64,000 nt of DNA, from assembly GCF_030445035.2 (NCBI RefSeq), contig NC_080699.1:8060001-8124000 (forward strand). Reading direction: 5' to 3'. The translations under genes were made by a program, and so were the position numbers. Source of the DNA: Dasypus novemcinctus (Eukaryota; Chordata; Mammalia; Cingulata; Dasypodidae). A model generated the notes under the pieces. It searched no databases. It had not been told where the DNA came from and saw only the letters and a program-made list of their open reading frames with translations. Below, piece after piece: positions 39,902 through 51,029 of the stretch (the stretch's first letter is position 1; the number at the start of each line of letters is the position of its first letter).

Positions 39902-40300
39902 GGGAAGCAGACGTGGCTCAACTGATAGAGTGTCCACCTACCATATGGAGGGTCCAAGGTTCAAACCCAGGGCCTCCTGACGTGTGTGGTGAGTTGGCCC
40001 ATGCGCGGTCCTGCCACGCACAAGAAGTGCCATGCCACACGGGTGCCCCCGTGTAGGGGAGCCCCATGCACAAGGAGTGCACCCGCAAGGAGAGCCACCC
40101 TGCATGAAAAAAAGCACAGTCTACCCAGGGGAGGCACCACACACTAAAGAGAGCTGATGCAGCCAAATGATGCAACAAAAAAAGAGATGCAGTTTCCAAG
40201 TGCTGTTTGATAATAAAAGCGCACACAGACAAACAGCAAATGGACACATAGAGCAGACAACAGGGTGGAAGGGGAAATAAATAAAATAAACCTTTAAAAA
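39902..40300 (+). mobile_element. DAS SINE, full length, with TSD
   Basis: The copy runs from 'gggaagcagacgtggctcaa' to the tail at 40280-40300, with flanks 'aagagtgaca' (39892-39901) and 'aagaatgaca' (40301-40310). It interrupts ORF2 of element C. Confidence 0.92.
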
Positions 40301-41888
40301 AAGAATGACATAGAATGACTTTCACTGCCTGGCCTTGAAACATATTACAAAGCTGCCATGGTCAACACAGCATGTTACTGGTATATATATAGACACATCA
40401 ATCAGTGGAATAGAATTGAAAGTCCAGAAATAAACCCTCACCTCTATAGCTAACTGGTTTTTGACAAGACTACAAAGTCCATGCTAACAGACAAAATAGT
40501 CTCTTCAAAAAATGGTGCTTGCAAAATAGGACATCTATAACCCAAAGAGTGAAAGAGAACCCCTATCTCATTCTCTATACAGGAATTGACGCAAAATGGA
40601 TCAAAGAGCTAAATATAAAAGCCAGTATGATAAAAGTACTAGAAAAAAAATGTAGGGAAACATCTCAAAGATCTTGTGGTAGGAGGTGGTTTCTTACACT
40701 GAAACATGAGCAACAAAAAGAAAAATTAGGTAAACGGGAATGCCTCAAAATTAAGCACTTTTGCACCTCAAGGGATTTTGTCACAAGGGTCAAAGGCAGC
40801 CAACTCAACTGGAGAAAACACTTGGAAACCACATGTCCAATAAGGGTTTATTTTCCATGATATTATAAAGAGATGTTAAAACTCAAGTAAAAAGACAAAT
40901 GACCCAATTTAAAAATGGACAAAAGACTTGAATAGACATTTGTCCAAAGAAGAAATACAAATGACAAAGAACAAAACAAAACACATAAGAAATGTTCAGC
41001 ATTACTAATGAGTCAGGAAATGCAAATGAAAACTACAATGCGATATCATTTCACAACTATCAGAATGGCCACTATTAAAAAAGACAGAGAACCCCAAGTG
41101 TTAGAAAGGATGTGGAGAGATAGGGATGCTTATTCACTGTTGGTGGAAATGTAGAATAGTACACCCACTGTGGAGGACTCTTTGACAGTTCCTAATGATG
41201 TTGAACATAGATTTGCCACATGACCTTGCAATGTCTCTACTGGTTATATACCAGAAGATCTGAGAGCAGTGACACAGACACCTGCACACTGATGTTCATA
41301 GCAATGTCATTTATGATTGCCAAAAGTTTGAACAACCCAGATGTCCATCAACTGATGAATGGATTAACAAACTGTTAAGTAATCCCACAATGGAGTATTA
41401 TGCTGCTATAAAGAGAAATTAAGTCATAAAGCATATGACAACGTGGATGAACCTGAAGGACATTATGTTGAGTGCAGCAAACCAGGCATGAAAGGACAAA
41501 TACTGTATGATTGTGCTATTATGAACTAAATATATTGTGTAAACTCATGGAGTTAATAACTTAAATTTGGGTCACCAGAAAATAGAATGATGTTAGTGAA
41601 TGGAAAGCTGAGGGTTAACTTCTGCAGAATTGGTAAAAAAGGAGGTGTGTTAATCTTTGGAAATAATAGAAAAGGTGAAAGCCCAACATAATGTTTGTAA
41701 CTAGCAGTACTATTATGTGGGAATAAAAGTGGTTTAAAGGGAAAGTCTAAGGTCATGTATGCTACTAAAAGAAAGGCTAAAAAATGTAAGTTGGGAATGT
41801 AAAGCATAATAAAACCACATGTGAAATAGGAATATGGGTAAAATTGCATATATGACTGTCTCTCTTTGAAACTGAACAAATGTATGTT

Positions 41889-42937
41889 AATACTATTCAG
41901 CAGTAAAAAGGAATGTAGTTCTGATACATGCGACAACATGAATAAACCTTAAAGACCCCAGGTTGCGTGAAAAATGCCAGACACAAAAGGGCAAATATTG
42001 TATGATCTTACCAATATGAAATAATGTAAGTAAACTCATAGGTCAGATTCTAGAATATAGATCACTAGGGGATGTGGTGGGAATAGTGGATAGGAAGTTA
42101 AGGCTTAAAATGTACAGAGTTCCTATATAGAAAGATGGAACTGTTTTAGTAATAGATGTTGGTGATCATAGCACAATATTTTTAATGTAATTAACAGCAC
42201 TGGAATATATATGTGAATGTGGTTGAAAGGGGAAATGTTAGTGTATTAGCCAAAGGGATGCTGATGCAAAATACCAGAAATTGGTTGGTTTTTATAAAGG
42301 GTATTTATTTGGGGCAGGAGCTTACAGATACCAGGCCATGAAGCGTAAGTTACTTCCCTCACCAAAGTCTATTTTCACGTGTTGGAACAAGACGGCTACT
42401 GACGTCTGTGAGGGTTCAGGCTTCCTGGGTTCCTCCCTTCCTGGGGCTTGCTTCTCTTTCCTCTGTGAGCTTATTTCCTGGTGCTCCAGCTTAAGGCTTC
42501 AGCATCAAACTTCCAATATCAAAACTCCAACATCAACTCCCCACCCCCCCCAAATCAGTCCTTTGCCATGCCTTTCATCTGGGCCCTAATGATGTGGCCC
42601 AGTCAAAGCCCTAGTCATAACTTAATCATGCCCAGGTACAGACCAGATTACAAACATAATCCAATATCTATTTTTGTAATTCATAAGCATATAAAACTGC
42701 TACACTTAGGTTGTATATATAGTAATAAAAATCTATGGAACTTCACGACACAAAGAGTGTCCCCTAAATTAAACCATGGACTATTGTTAATAGTACAATT
42801 ATAAAAATGTTCTTTCATCAGTTTTAAGAAATATACCTCACCAATGCAAGGTGTTAATAAAAGGGGGTATATGGGAACCCTGTATTTTATGCACCATTAT
42901 TCTGTAAACCCACAGCATCTCCAATTAAAAAAAAAAA
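41889..42937 (+). mobile_element. L1 (element H), ORF2 end and 3' UTR, interrupted by an LTR
   Basis: 'tattcagcagtaaaaaggaa' restarts ORF2-end text right after the truncated 3' UTR of element C, so two L1 ends are fused. The 3' UTR differs from that of element C and ends 'ccaattaaaaaaaaaaa' at about 42937, the same terminus as the 84-bp insertion at 9739. It is interrupted by the LTR-like element at 42242-42704. Confidence 0.8.
42242..42704 (-). mobile_element. Solo LTR, ERVL-MaLR-like
   Basis: The element is 463 bp, starting TGTATTAGCC and ending CTGCTACA (TG...CA). Near-identical 5-bp flanks are 'gttag' (42237-42241) and 'cttag' (42705-42709), as for ERVL-type integration. Removing it restores L1 3' UTR text. 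The 'tgtattag' end is the reverse complement of typical MaLR LTR 3' ends, hence the minus orientation. The exact family is unknown to me. Confidence 0.68.
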
Positions 42938-43156
42938 GACAACTATAACACTCTTCTCTGTTTCCCATTCCCAGAACTTGTCCTGAACATAGAAACAGCA
43001 TGCAGATAACTAAAGTAGTGTAAGATACCATCAAATCTAAGGGTAAGGGCAAAGGATTATTGACTAAGATGCACAACAGAGCATCCTTCCAGGAAGAGTG
43101 AAGTCCATTTCAAAGTGAATAGAGGGGGCATTCAGATTCCTGTCAATGTGGGAATT

Positions 43157-43526
43157 TTTTTTTAAGAGTTTATTTTACTTATTTATCCCCGCCCACCCCC
43201 CAACCTTGTTGTTTTGTGCTTGCTGTCTGCTCTCTGTGTCTGCTTGTCTTTTCTTTATGAGGCACTGGGAACTGAACCTGAGACCTCCCATGTGGGAAAG
43301 AGGCAATCACCTGGGCCACCTCTACTCCCTGCTTTGTTCTCTCTATCATTGTGTTTTCCTCTTTTGTGTCTCCCTGCTACTTCAACTTGTTGCGTCAGCT
43401 CGCCACACCAGCTTGTCATGCCAGCTCGCTGTCTTGCTCATCTTCTCCAGGAGGCACCAGGATCCGCACCCAGGACCTCCCATATGGTAGGTGGGAACCT
43501 AATTGCTTGAGCCACATCCGCTTCCC
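43157..43526 (-). mobile_element. Dimeric tRNA-derived SINE with TSD
   Basis: The copy holds two tRNA-like units in minus orientation: 'gaactgaacctgagacctcc' near 43269 and 'ccgcacccaggacctcccat' near 43465. It is flanked by a perfect 12-bp duplication, 'aatgtgggaatt', at 43145-43156 and 43527-43538. It is longer and different in body from the monomeric DAS copies. Confidence 0.9.
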
Positions 43527-44004
43527 AATGTGGGAATTCTAAAGGCAAAGAGGCAGACTCAGTAAAGAGAGGATTCCAAACTTTTGCCTCAGGCTATTCT
43601 TGTTAGGAAGGCTAAACTCTCAAAGAGTGCACCAACCAACAGAGAGGCAATTTGCAAAGACATTGGAAGGCATTTTTTACTTTGCTTTGCTTTGTTTTTG
43701 TTAGCAGTGGGCACTCAAGAAAATCTCTGTCAGATCACCAGCTGGATACAAACTTAAGGAGCAAAGGGCACATGGACTAACTCAGAGTTGATACATTAAA
43801 ATATTAAAACGTGAGGTGTGCAACAAAAGATTATATGACAAAGAAACAGGAAATGATAGCTCATCCAAAGGAACAAGATAAAAATTCAGAAACAATCAGT
43901 TTTGTTAAAGAGCTAAAGGATACTCTATCTGATAGAGTCCCTTGCTGGGTCTGATACAAATGGACAGACACAGGAAGTGATAGGTCTGTCTTTTAAAAGA
44001 AAAG

Positions 44005-44095
44005 GGTTGTTTGTTTGTGGCTCCCCCTGCCCTGCTGTTGTCTGCTTTTCTGTGTCGGTTTGCTGTGTGTTCTGCGTCTGCTTGTCTTCTTGGCT
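44005..44095 (-). mobile_element. SINE body fragment
   Basis: 'ctgttgtctgcttttctgtg' and 'ctgcgtctgcttgtcttctt' match the minus-strand 3' body of the SINEs at 11380 and 43220, but the tRNA head is missing. Confidence 0.6.
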
Positions 44096-45245
44096 GTGAT
44101 TTTTTATCCTGCCATGTGACAGAAAGGAGAAGCCTCAATCAGCTGAGGCCGCTGGGAGAGCTAAGCCGTTTGCTTGATAACTTACAGCTGAGATTGGGAA
44201 GAGAGCAGAACAGGTGAGGCTGATCTGGACAGCCAGGAAGGAAACCAGCCCCATGCCAGGAGAGTGAGGCCTACGGGATAATCAACTTTTCCAAATATGA
44301 CAGAGGCCCAGTAACATTGAGACTGTAAATTGTCCATTGGATTTTGCCGCTAGGAAGTCACTGAAAACTTTGTCAAAAGCAGTTATGGATGGTATCCAGA
44401 TTTCCTTGGTGTAAATAGTAAATGGAAAGTGAGAAATCTGAGGAACAAATAACCCAGCACTGTCTCTGGTTCTGTAAGTAGGAAGAAGAGAAAAATGATT
44501 GTCCCTTCTTTATCCCCATCAGCTGTGGCTTTCCCCTTCCACCCTCATACTGCTGACTTCCAGCCGCCCTCCAGGGGCGCAGGCCTGAGTTGGCTGTGGA
44601 GGGGACATGGCCCCGGGAGGCTGCTGGTGGCTCCACTAAGACCCGAGAGAGCCTTTGCCAATCTCTAAAGAAACGAAGGTTTTAAATATAAATGCCATCT
44701 TTATTCGTTTGTGTAATAGCTCTACTTGCCCCCTCCCTTTTGGTCATTCTCTTTTAATTCAAGCAAGATAACAAATTATGTGTGGCCCTCACCTGCCTAG
44801 CACACAGCCACTTTTGAGAGGTAGAAGCAATGACGATGACAGGGTCTGCCAGGAGGCCCACTAGGGAGCACCTTTCTTCTGCAGTTAAGTTTTGTAAAAA
44901 TTGAGAAATAAGACAACGGGGATTCTGCTAAAGGGCAAGTTGGAGGACGTAGCTTTGAGTGAGAGGCATACGGATCTGGCACCTGAACCCCAGATTTAGG
45001 CAGACTTGCCCACCCAGCAGCAGGAGGTGCGGCTCAGGCCCTCGCAAGGTGCGGCCCAGGCACAGGGGGCTAGAGAAAGGCCCCGCGTGGGTGCTTGCAC
45101 CTGAGCCTAGCATGCCCAGGCTGTTCTTCCCTGATTGACAGATGAGTCCTAGTCATCAGGACCAGGGGGAAAGCGTTTCTGTCTAATCTTCCAGTTTTCT
45201 GTTCCTAACAGTTCAGGTTTCACCATTCACAGAACTGAGGCTATT

Positions 45246-45809
45246 GGGACAGTCCTACTGTTAGGCCTCAAGGCAGGGCCTTTGTGGGTAAGCAGAGATG
45301 GCACGAAGAAACCTTCAACACGAGAGTTAGGCAAACTCACATTTATGACGTCTGCAGAGGTGAGGAGCCAAGGCCAGTCCAAAGTGACTCAGGCCCGACT
45401 CCCCGGGCTGCAGTTCCACTCTTGCTTAAGTGCCCAAGTTACTACGTAGCATTTGCTTTGATTATGCATTAGCGCTCATCCATATGATGAACACACATAG
45501 CTGGGTATATAATTGTAGGATTAGTATGTTCAGGAAATCACGCTTGCACATACGATGCATGATCAAGAAAGGGGCGGATAACTCCACCCCTGGGTGGGAA
45601 TTTTACTATGTTAATTAAGCAAGTTGGAGTGAGGACAGCAAGGGGCTGCTTCTGCGCAGGTGCGGCCAACTGGTTGAAGCTGGTTTTCATACATCGTTGC
45701 TTCAACAGGATATTCTTGACCACCAAAAGCGGAATTTGGCCCAAAGAGAGGGTTGCATTTCATTACCTTCTGATTTACATACACTTTTTTTCTTTGTATC
45801 CTAGCAACA
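45246..45809 (-). mobile_element. Possible old LTR (low confidence)
   Basis: The stretch has mixed GC, ends with TG/CA-like termini ('tgggacagtcctac' and 'ctagcaaca'), and contains compact promoter-like words on the minus strand ('gacgtcataaatg'). No convincing target duplication, poly(A) signal or known family was seen. A unique sequence is an equally good reading. Confidence 0.22.
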
Positions 45810-46110
45810 GGGAGAGAAACAAGTTACTTTCAGGTATTTGGTCATCCTACACCCATCACTACTATTAGGAAAACCTTCCTGAAGCTGCTTTCCCCAAACA
45901 ACGCTCCTTATTTGAGTATCTTCCTGGAATTACTGAGGAATAGTATAAATGCTGCCCCAGAAGGCACTAAAAAAGGACCCAAATGTTTCAAGTTCACTCT
46001 GTTCCCAAAATTAAAAATTCACTCCCTATTCCAAAATACACCAGTCATGTTGTCAAACAGCAGATTAGAATTTTCACAATGACTTTAAATTTTTGAATTA
46101 ACATCCTCTG

Positions 46111-46520
46111 GAAACAGACTTGGCCCAATGGATAGGGCGTCCGCCTACCACATGGGAAGTCCACGGTTCAAACCCCGGGCCTCCTTGACCCGTGTGGAGC
46201 TGGCCCACGCGCAGTGCTGATGCGTGCAAGGAGTGTCATGCCACGCAGAGGTGTCCCCTGCATAGGGGAGCCCCACGCGCAGGGAGTGCGCCCGTAAGGA
46301 GAGCTGCCCAGCGCGAAAGAAAGTGCAGCCTGCCCAGGAATGGCACCGCACACACAGAGAGCTAACACAAGATGACACAACAAAAAGAAACACAGATTCC
46401 CCATGCCTCTGATAAGGATAGAAGCAGTCACAGAACACACAGTGAATGGACACAGAGAACAGACAACTGGGGGTGGGAGGAAGGGGAGAGAAATAAATAA
46501 ATAAAAATCTCTTTAAAAAA
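46111..46520 (+). mobile_element. DAS SINE, full length, with TSD
   Basis: The copy runs from 'ggaaacagacttggcccaat' through the A box/B box promoter ('ggttcaaaccccgggcctcc') and CpG-rich body to '(aaat)n' and an A run. Flanks 'atcctctgg' at 46103-46110 and 46521-46529 agree. Confidence 0.95.
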
Positions 46521-47078
46521 ATCCTCTGGCAGTACTAGTCCAATGATAAAAAGCCAAAAAATATAAAAATGTTCCAAATCTGAAGATAAGCCCCTTCCCT
46601 ATATGAAATTCTCAGGGAAAAAATTAAAGTCCAAAAACCTAAATCCCTTGCATGTTAAAGTCAAGACACCTGTGCAAGAAAAGAAAAAAGTGTTTGGATT
46701 TAAAAAATTAAAACTTTTGCACATCAAAGGACATTATCTGAAAGTGAAAAGAACAGCAAAGGGGAGAAAATATTTGCAAATCATGTATCTGTCAAGCTTC
46801 TAGCATCCAGACTATATAAAGAACTCTTACAATTCAACTAAAATAGACAAATAACTTTAAAAAGGGCAAAGGACTTGAAAAGACTTACCTCCAGAGACTA
46901 TTAAAAGCCAACATGCACATGAAAAGATGTGAAATTTCGTTAATCATTAGGGACATCAAATAAAAAACAAGCACAATAAGATGCCATTTCACACCCACTA
47001 GGACAGCTAATTAAAAAAAAAAAAAGAGAAGAAATGTTGACAAGTGTGGTACAATTATACCCCAATTTAGACATGTTC

Positions 47079-47543
47079 TTTTTTTAAAAAAACTTCTTTA
47101 TTCCCCCCCCCCCTCATTGTTTTGCGCTCGCTGTCGGCTCTGTGTTTATTAGCTGTGAATTCTTCTATGTCTGCTTGTCTTCTCTTTAGGAGGCACCAGG
47201 AACTGATCCTGGGATCTTCCAGAGTGGGAGAGAGGTGCTCAATCTCTTGAGCCACCTCAGCTCCTTGGTCTGCTGCATCTCTTATTGCCTCTCCTCTGTC
47301 TCTTTTCGTTGCATCATCTTGCTGTCCCAGCTCTCCACTTGGACCAGCACTCTGCTCAGGCCAGCACGCCTGCGTGGACCAGCAACCCTGTGTGGGCCAG
47401 CACTCCTGCACAGGCCAGTACTCCTCTTGGGCCAGCTCTCTGCTTGGGCCAGCTTGCCTTCACCAGGAGACCCTGGGAATTGAACCCTGGATCCTCCGTA
47501 TGGTAGGTAGGAGCCCAGTCGCTTGAGCCACAACCGCTTCCCC
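47079..47543 (-). mobile_element. Dimeric SINE with internal minisatellite
   Basis: Minus-strand dimer: T/C run at 47085-47113, first tRNA-like unit near 47190-47265, second near 47465-47540 ('ttgaaccctggatcctccgt'). Between them, 47338-47455 is a degenerate repeat of about 16-18 bp built on 'ggccagcactcctgc'-like units. Confidence 0.85.
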
Positions 47544-47546
47544 TGC

Positions 47547-47951
47547 TGTCCCTAATCTTAGTCCACATCCCCGCGGTGCGTGTGAACCCACTGTAAACAG
47601 GACCTCTTAAAAATGCTCTTTTTAGTTTAGGCGAGGCCCAGCTGATTTGGAGTGGGGCTTAATCCAGATTACTAGTGGCCTGATAAGGTGAAGGCCACAC
47701 GGAGAAGCAGGAAGTCAGGGACTCCCGGAGGGAAAGGAGAGGACACCACCACGGAACGGGAAGTCAAGGAACACCACCAGGGACTGCAGCAAGCCAGCCT
47801 CGGGAGGCCACAGATCCCGGGGGGAAAGCAGCCTTGCCGATACCCAGATTTTGGATTTCTAGCCTCCAAACTGTGAGCCACTAAGTTCCTTTTGTTTAAG
47901 CCAACCCATATGAGGTGTCAGTGATAGCGGCTCAGGCAAACCAAGGGGCAG
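47547..47951 (+). mobile_element. MLT1-like MaLR LTR
   Basis: The block 'agcctccaaactgtgagcca', followed by 'tgtttaagccaacccatatg' and 'agcggctcaggcaaacc', follows the 3' half of MLT1-type LTRs, preceded by 'gtggggcttaatccagatta' and 'ccggagggaaaggagagg'. It lies within L1 element F. Ends are approximate. Confidence 0.65.
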
Positions 47952-48576
47952 CATGGATGTGGACTGGAATTCTGTGCATTACTGGTGGGAACAGCAAATG
48001 GTTCAACTGCTATGGAAAACAGCTTGGTGGTTCCTCAAAAAGTTAAACGTAGAATTCCATATGACCAGCAATTCCACTCCTAGGTATATACTTAAAATAA
48101 TTGAAAAGAGGTATTCAAATATTCTTACATGATGCTCATAGCGGCACTATTCATCATAGCGAAAATACAGAAAAATAATCCAAATGTCCATCAGGAGATG
48201 AATGGATAAGCAAAATGTGGTATATCCATACAAGGGGTTACTACTCAGCTATGAAAAGAAAGGAAGTACGGATACATGTTGCAATGTGGATGGACCTTGA
48301 AAGTATTATACTAGGTGAAAGAAGCCAGGCACAAAAGGTCACATATTATATGATGCCATTTATATGAAATATCCAGAATAAGTAAATCCATATAGACTGT
48401 AGGAGCTGGGGGAAGGTGGTCATGAGAATAACTGTTTAATGGGTATAGAGTTTTATTTTGGGGTGACAAAAATGTTTTGGAACTAGATAAAAGTGAATGT
48501 ACTGAATGCCACTGAATAGTTTAAAATGAGTAATTTCATGTTATATGAATTTCACCTCAATAATAAGGAAATCCAA

Positions 48577-48998
48577 GGAAGCGGATTTGGCTCAACTGAT
48601 AGAGCATCCATCTACCATATAGGAGGTCCAGGGTTCAAATCCAGGGCCTCCTGGCCTGTGTGATGAGCTGGCCCATGTGCAGCAGTGCTGACACATGCAA
48701 GGATTGCCATGCCATGCAGGGGTATCCTCTGCGTAGGGGAGCCCCACACACAAGGAGCGCGCCCCACAAAGAGAGCCGCCCTGCACAATAAAAGCGCAGC
48801 CTTCCCAGGAGTGGCGCTGCACACATGAAGAGCTGATGCAGCAAGATGATGCAACAAAAAGACACAGGTTCCCAGTGCCGCTGACAAGAATGCGAGTGGA
48901 CACAGAAGAACACACAGTGAATGGACACAGAAAGCAGACAAGGGGCAGGGTGGGGGGTAAGGGGAGAGAAAGAAATAAATAATAAATCTTAAAAAAAA
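48577..48998 (+). mobile_element. DAS SINE, full length, with TSD
   Basis: The copy runs from 'ggaagcggatttggctcaac' to the tail 'aataaatcttaaaaaaaa', with flanks 'aaatccaa' (48569-48576) and 'aagtccaa' (48999-49006). It was inserted directly after the end of L1 element F. Confidence 0.93.
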
Positions 48999-49006
48999 AA
49001 GTCCAA

Positions 49007-50227
49007 AAACATTAAAACCAAAGAAATTTTTAAAATCTAAAACAATTCAATCCCCAGTTAACTGCTTGTTTTATTCTGCTCAGTTACAGTCTTCTCAATA
49101 TCTGGTTAGAACTGCCATTTCCTCAACAGTCAAAGCCTGCCCTATTTCTTACAGTAAAGCACATCATTCCTTTATGGCCTCAGAAATGCATTAGTTAAAT
49201 GACAAGTCTTTATGAGCTTTCCTTTTTAAAGAGTTAAAACATATTCAAGATAATCACAGTACTGGCCTCCCACCCACCAAACTTAGGAAACAAACCATTG
49301 TAAGCCCATAGAGTGGTTGTTCCAGGAAAAATTATGTTTTCAGAATCCAGAACTCAGTCTTTTGCTCACATATTTGTTTTTCTAAGAAATTCATCTGGGT
49401 TTGTCTTATGAAATATCTTATAGTGAGAGCTATAAAATCAATTTCTTAATCTTCCAGATTGTTCAAACACATCTTATCCACACCTAAGTCCTTCAGTTTG
49501 GTAATTCCACCCAGGAAATATTGCCCCATCAAACTATCTTCTGATTCAACAATCCAGTTACTAGGAATCTCACATGTCTTTTGTGTTCCTCCTTAATCTA
49601 CCTCACCATTACAGGGCCTTTCCTAAAGGTTCTTCCCAATATATTTCTAGGTTCATTCTCTCAGACACTGCCTATGAATTCCCCTGTAATTCCTGTGCAC
49701 AGTGAAACGTACCAGGGAATTTTTTGACCATGTTAGACTGATCTTATCTTTCACTCTTAAATCGGCCCAGATTCTCTGCGGCACTTAGTGTGGCTGTCCC
49801 AGTGTTTAGCAAGTGGGCTCTCAATTGCAATTACTATGTCCTTTAATTCTAGGAGGCCACCTTCCCTGCCATGGCCCCCTCTTGGTTCCAGTCTGCTCTC
49901 TGAGGCCTTCTCTTTGTCCCTGTTAGATTTCCTCAGGTCTCGGTCATTATTTCAGACCCAGCAATTACTAAGACAGCTCTGTCTTTTTTGCTGCTCTCTT
50001 TGATAGCAGCTTGGGTAGGACAGCATCTTTTATGGGCATCTGTCCTGGCCTTTCAGGTCTAGTTTTCCATCTGGTTTCCATCTAGTCTGCTTCCTAAGAT
50101 CTCTAACATAGGTGTGGGTTGAGAGGAGTGGATGCGTGTCAGGAGCAGGAACACTGAGAGGGTGACCACACCATGTAACTCGCTTGTGCCTTCAGGATCT
50201 GTTTAAGCCTGGACTTGTTGAGACAAC
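49007..50227. other. Unassigned non-coding stretch
   Basis: There are 1.2 kb without a recognisable gene. The texture (C/T-rich on plus, A/G-rich on minus) could suggest an internal part of an old LTR retroelement in minus orientation, but no motif supports it. The frame 49788-50003 is unrecognised. Confidence 0.45.
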
Positions 50228-50301
50228 TTACTCTTTCTTAAAATTATTTTTTATTTTTAATGAAGGTTTAGATGACATAAATGTTACATCAAAAATATAC
50301 A
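50228..50301 (-). mobile_element. L1 3'-end fragment (minus)
   Basis: 'ttaatgaaggtttagatgac' followed by 'ataaatgttacatcaaaaat' reads, in reverse complement, as an L1-type 3' terminus I associate with this lineage. It abuts the 5' end of element E head to head. Confidence 0.5.
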
Positions 50302-51002
50302 GAAGGAGAGACAGCAAGATGGTGGTGGAGTAAGGCGCTCCTAGAGTCGGCTCCTGCCACAGGGCTGTTAGCAAACACCCAGAGCTCTCTGGAGCTGCTG
50401 AAGCACCTGTGTGGGGGCTCCAGGAAACCAGAAGAGCATCCTGCAATGTCCTTAAAGGAGTGGAAGGAGGAGACTGCCTGTCTGCAGAGAAGACTCGTAA
50501 GTAGAGGCTCCACGCCCCGTAGGCTGGTGCCCATCCTCCACTGGAGGCACAAGCTGCCTCGGGAGCTGTTCTGCGGCTGGAATTGAAAGCTCCACTTCCC
50601 CCAAACAGGGGAGGAAGAGACTGTTGAGCACCAACTTCAGCTACTGATGAGTAAATCCAGTGGCTACAGTATAATCCTGAGAACAGCTAAGGTTTGAGCC
50701 TGTCCAAGTCAGAGAGAGGCCGGGAGCCACCATCTGAACTCCGCGCCTGGCACAAGGGGAAGCGGGGTGGACTGAGGATCCCAGTGCTGGTGGAGACCAG
50801 CTTCTTTCCACCCAGATCAGATTGCAGGTGAGAAGGTTGGCTGCTGATTTCAGCTACTGATTGGTAGACTTGGCCGGCTAAGGAATAACCCTGGGAACAG
50901 CTGAGATGTGAATTTGTCCAAGTCACAAAGAGGCTGGAGGCTGCCATTTTGACTCTGCCCCCAGCCTGAGGGGAATCTGGCCTGACCAAAAAGTGATTTT
51001 TT

Positions 51003-51029
51003 GTCACTGTGACCAAAAATCACAGTGAC
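51003..51029. repeat. Perfect inverted repeat in L1 5' UTR
   Basis: 'gtcactgtga' (51003-51012) and 'tcacagtgac' (51020-51029) are exact reverse complements separated by seven bases, giving a 10-bp stem. A direct echo 'gaccaaaaagtgatt' lies just upstream. Confidence 0.85.

Larger units (their letters stand above)
35133..41888 (+). mobile_element. L1 (element C), near full length but decayed
   Basis: The 5' UTR begins at about 35135 ('gacttccaagaagatggtgg'). ORF1-like sequence spans about 36000-36850 (coiled-coil region 'gacatcaagaagacattgag', then RNA-binding domain). ORF2 runs from about 37400 through reverse transcriptase ('ctatttgtggatgacatgat' near 39401, which encodes the F-x-DD-M motif) to its end near 41480. 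A 3' UTR follows and is cut off at 41888. Two SINEs interrupt it. No open frame exceeds about 140 codons on the coding strand; the 216-codon frame at 36115-36765 is on the opposite strand. The missing last 260 bp or so, compared with element G, implies a later deletion or recombination. Confidence 0.88.
43539..46110. other. Intergenic, mostly unassigned
   Basis: A SINE fragment (44005-44095) and a possible LTR (about 45246-45809) are listed separately. The rest shows no gene. Open frames at 44373-44636, 44797-45113 and 45608-45868 are short and unrecognised. GC content rises at 44540-45120 with scattered CpG, cause unknown. Confidence 0.55.
46680..48568 (+). mobile_element. L1M-type LINE (element F), ORF2 end and 3' UTR, split by a SINE and an LTR
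   Basis: Old L1 text occupies 46690-47060 ('cttttgcacatcaaaggaca', 'agatgccatttcacacccac') and resumes at 47952 ('gcagcatggatgtggactgg') through the ORF2 end to 'tttcacctcaataata' at about 48565. The intervening 0.9 kb holds a dimeric SINE and an MLT1-like LTR. Confidence 0.82.

Noticed and set aside
46118..46190. tRNA-Ala-like sequence with A and B boxes
   Set aside because: It is the head of a SINE repeated many times in the window, followed by a SINE body and tail, so it is not a functional tRNA gene.
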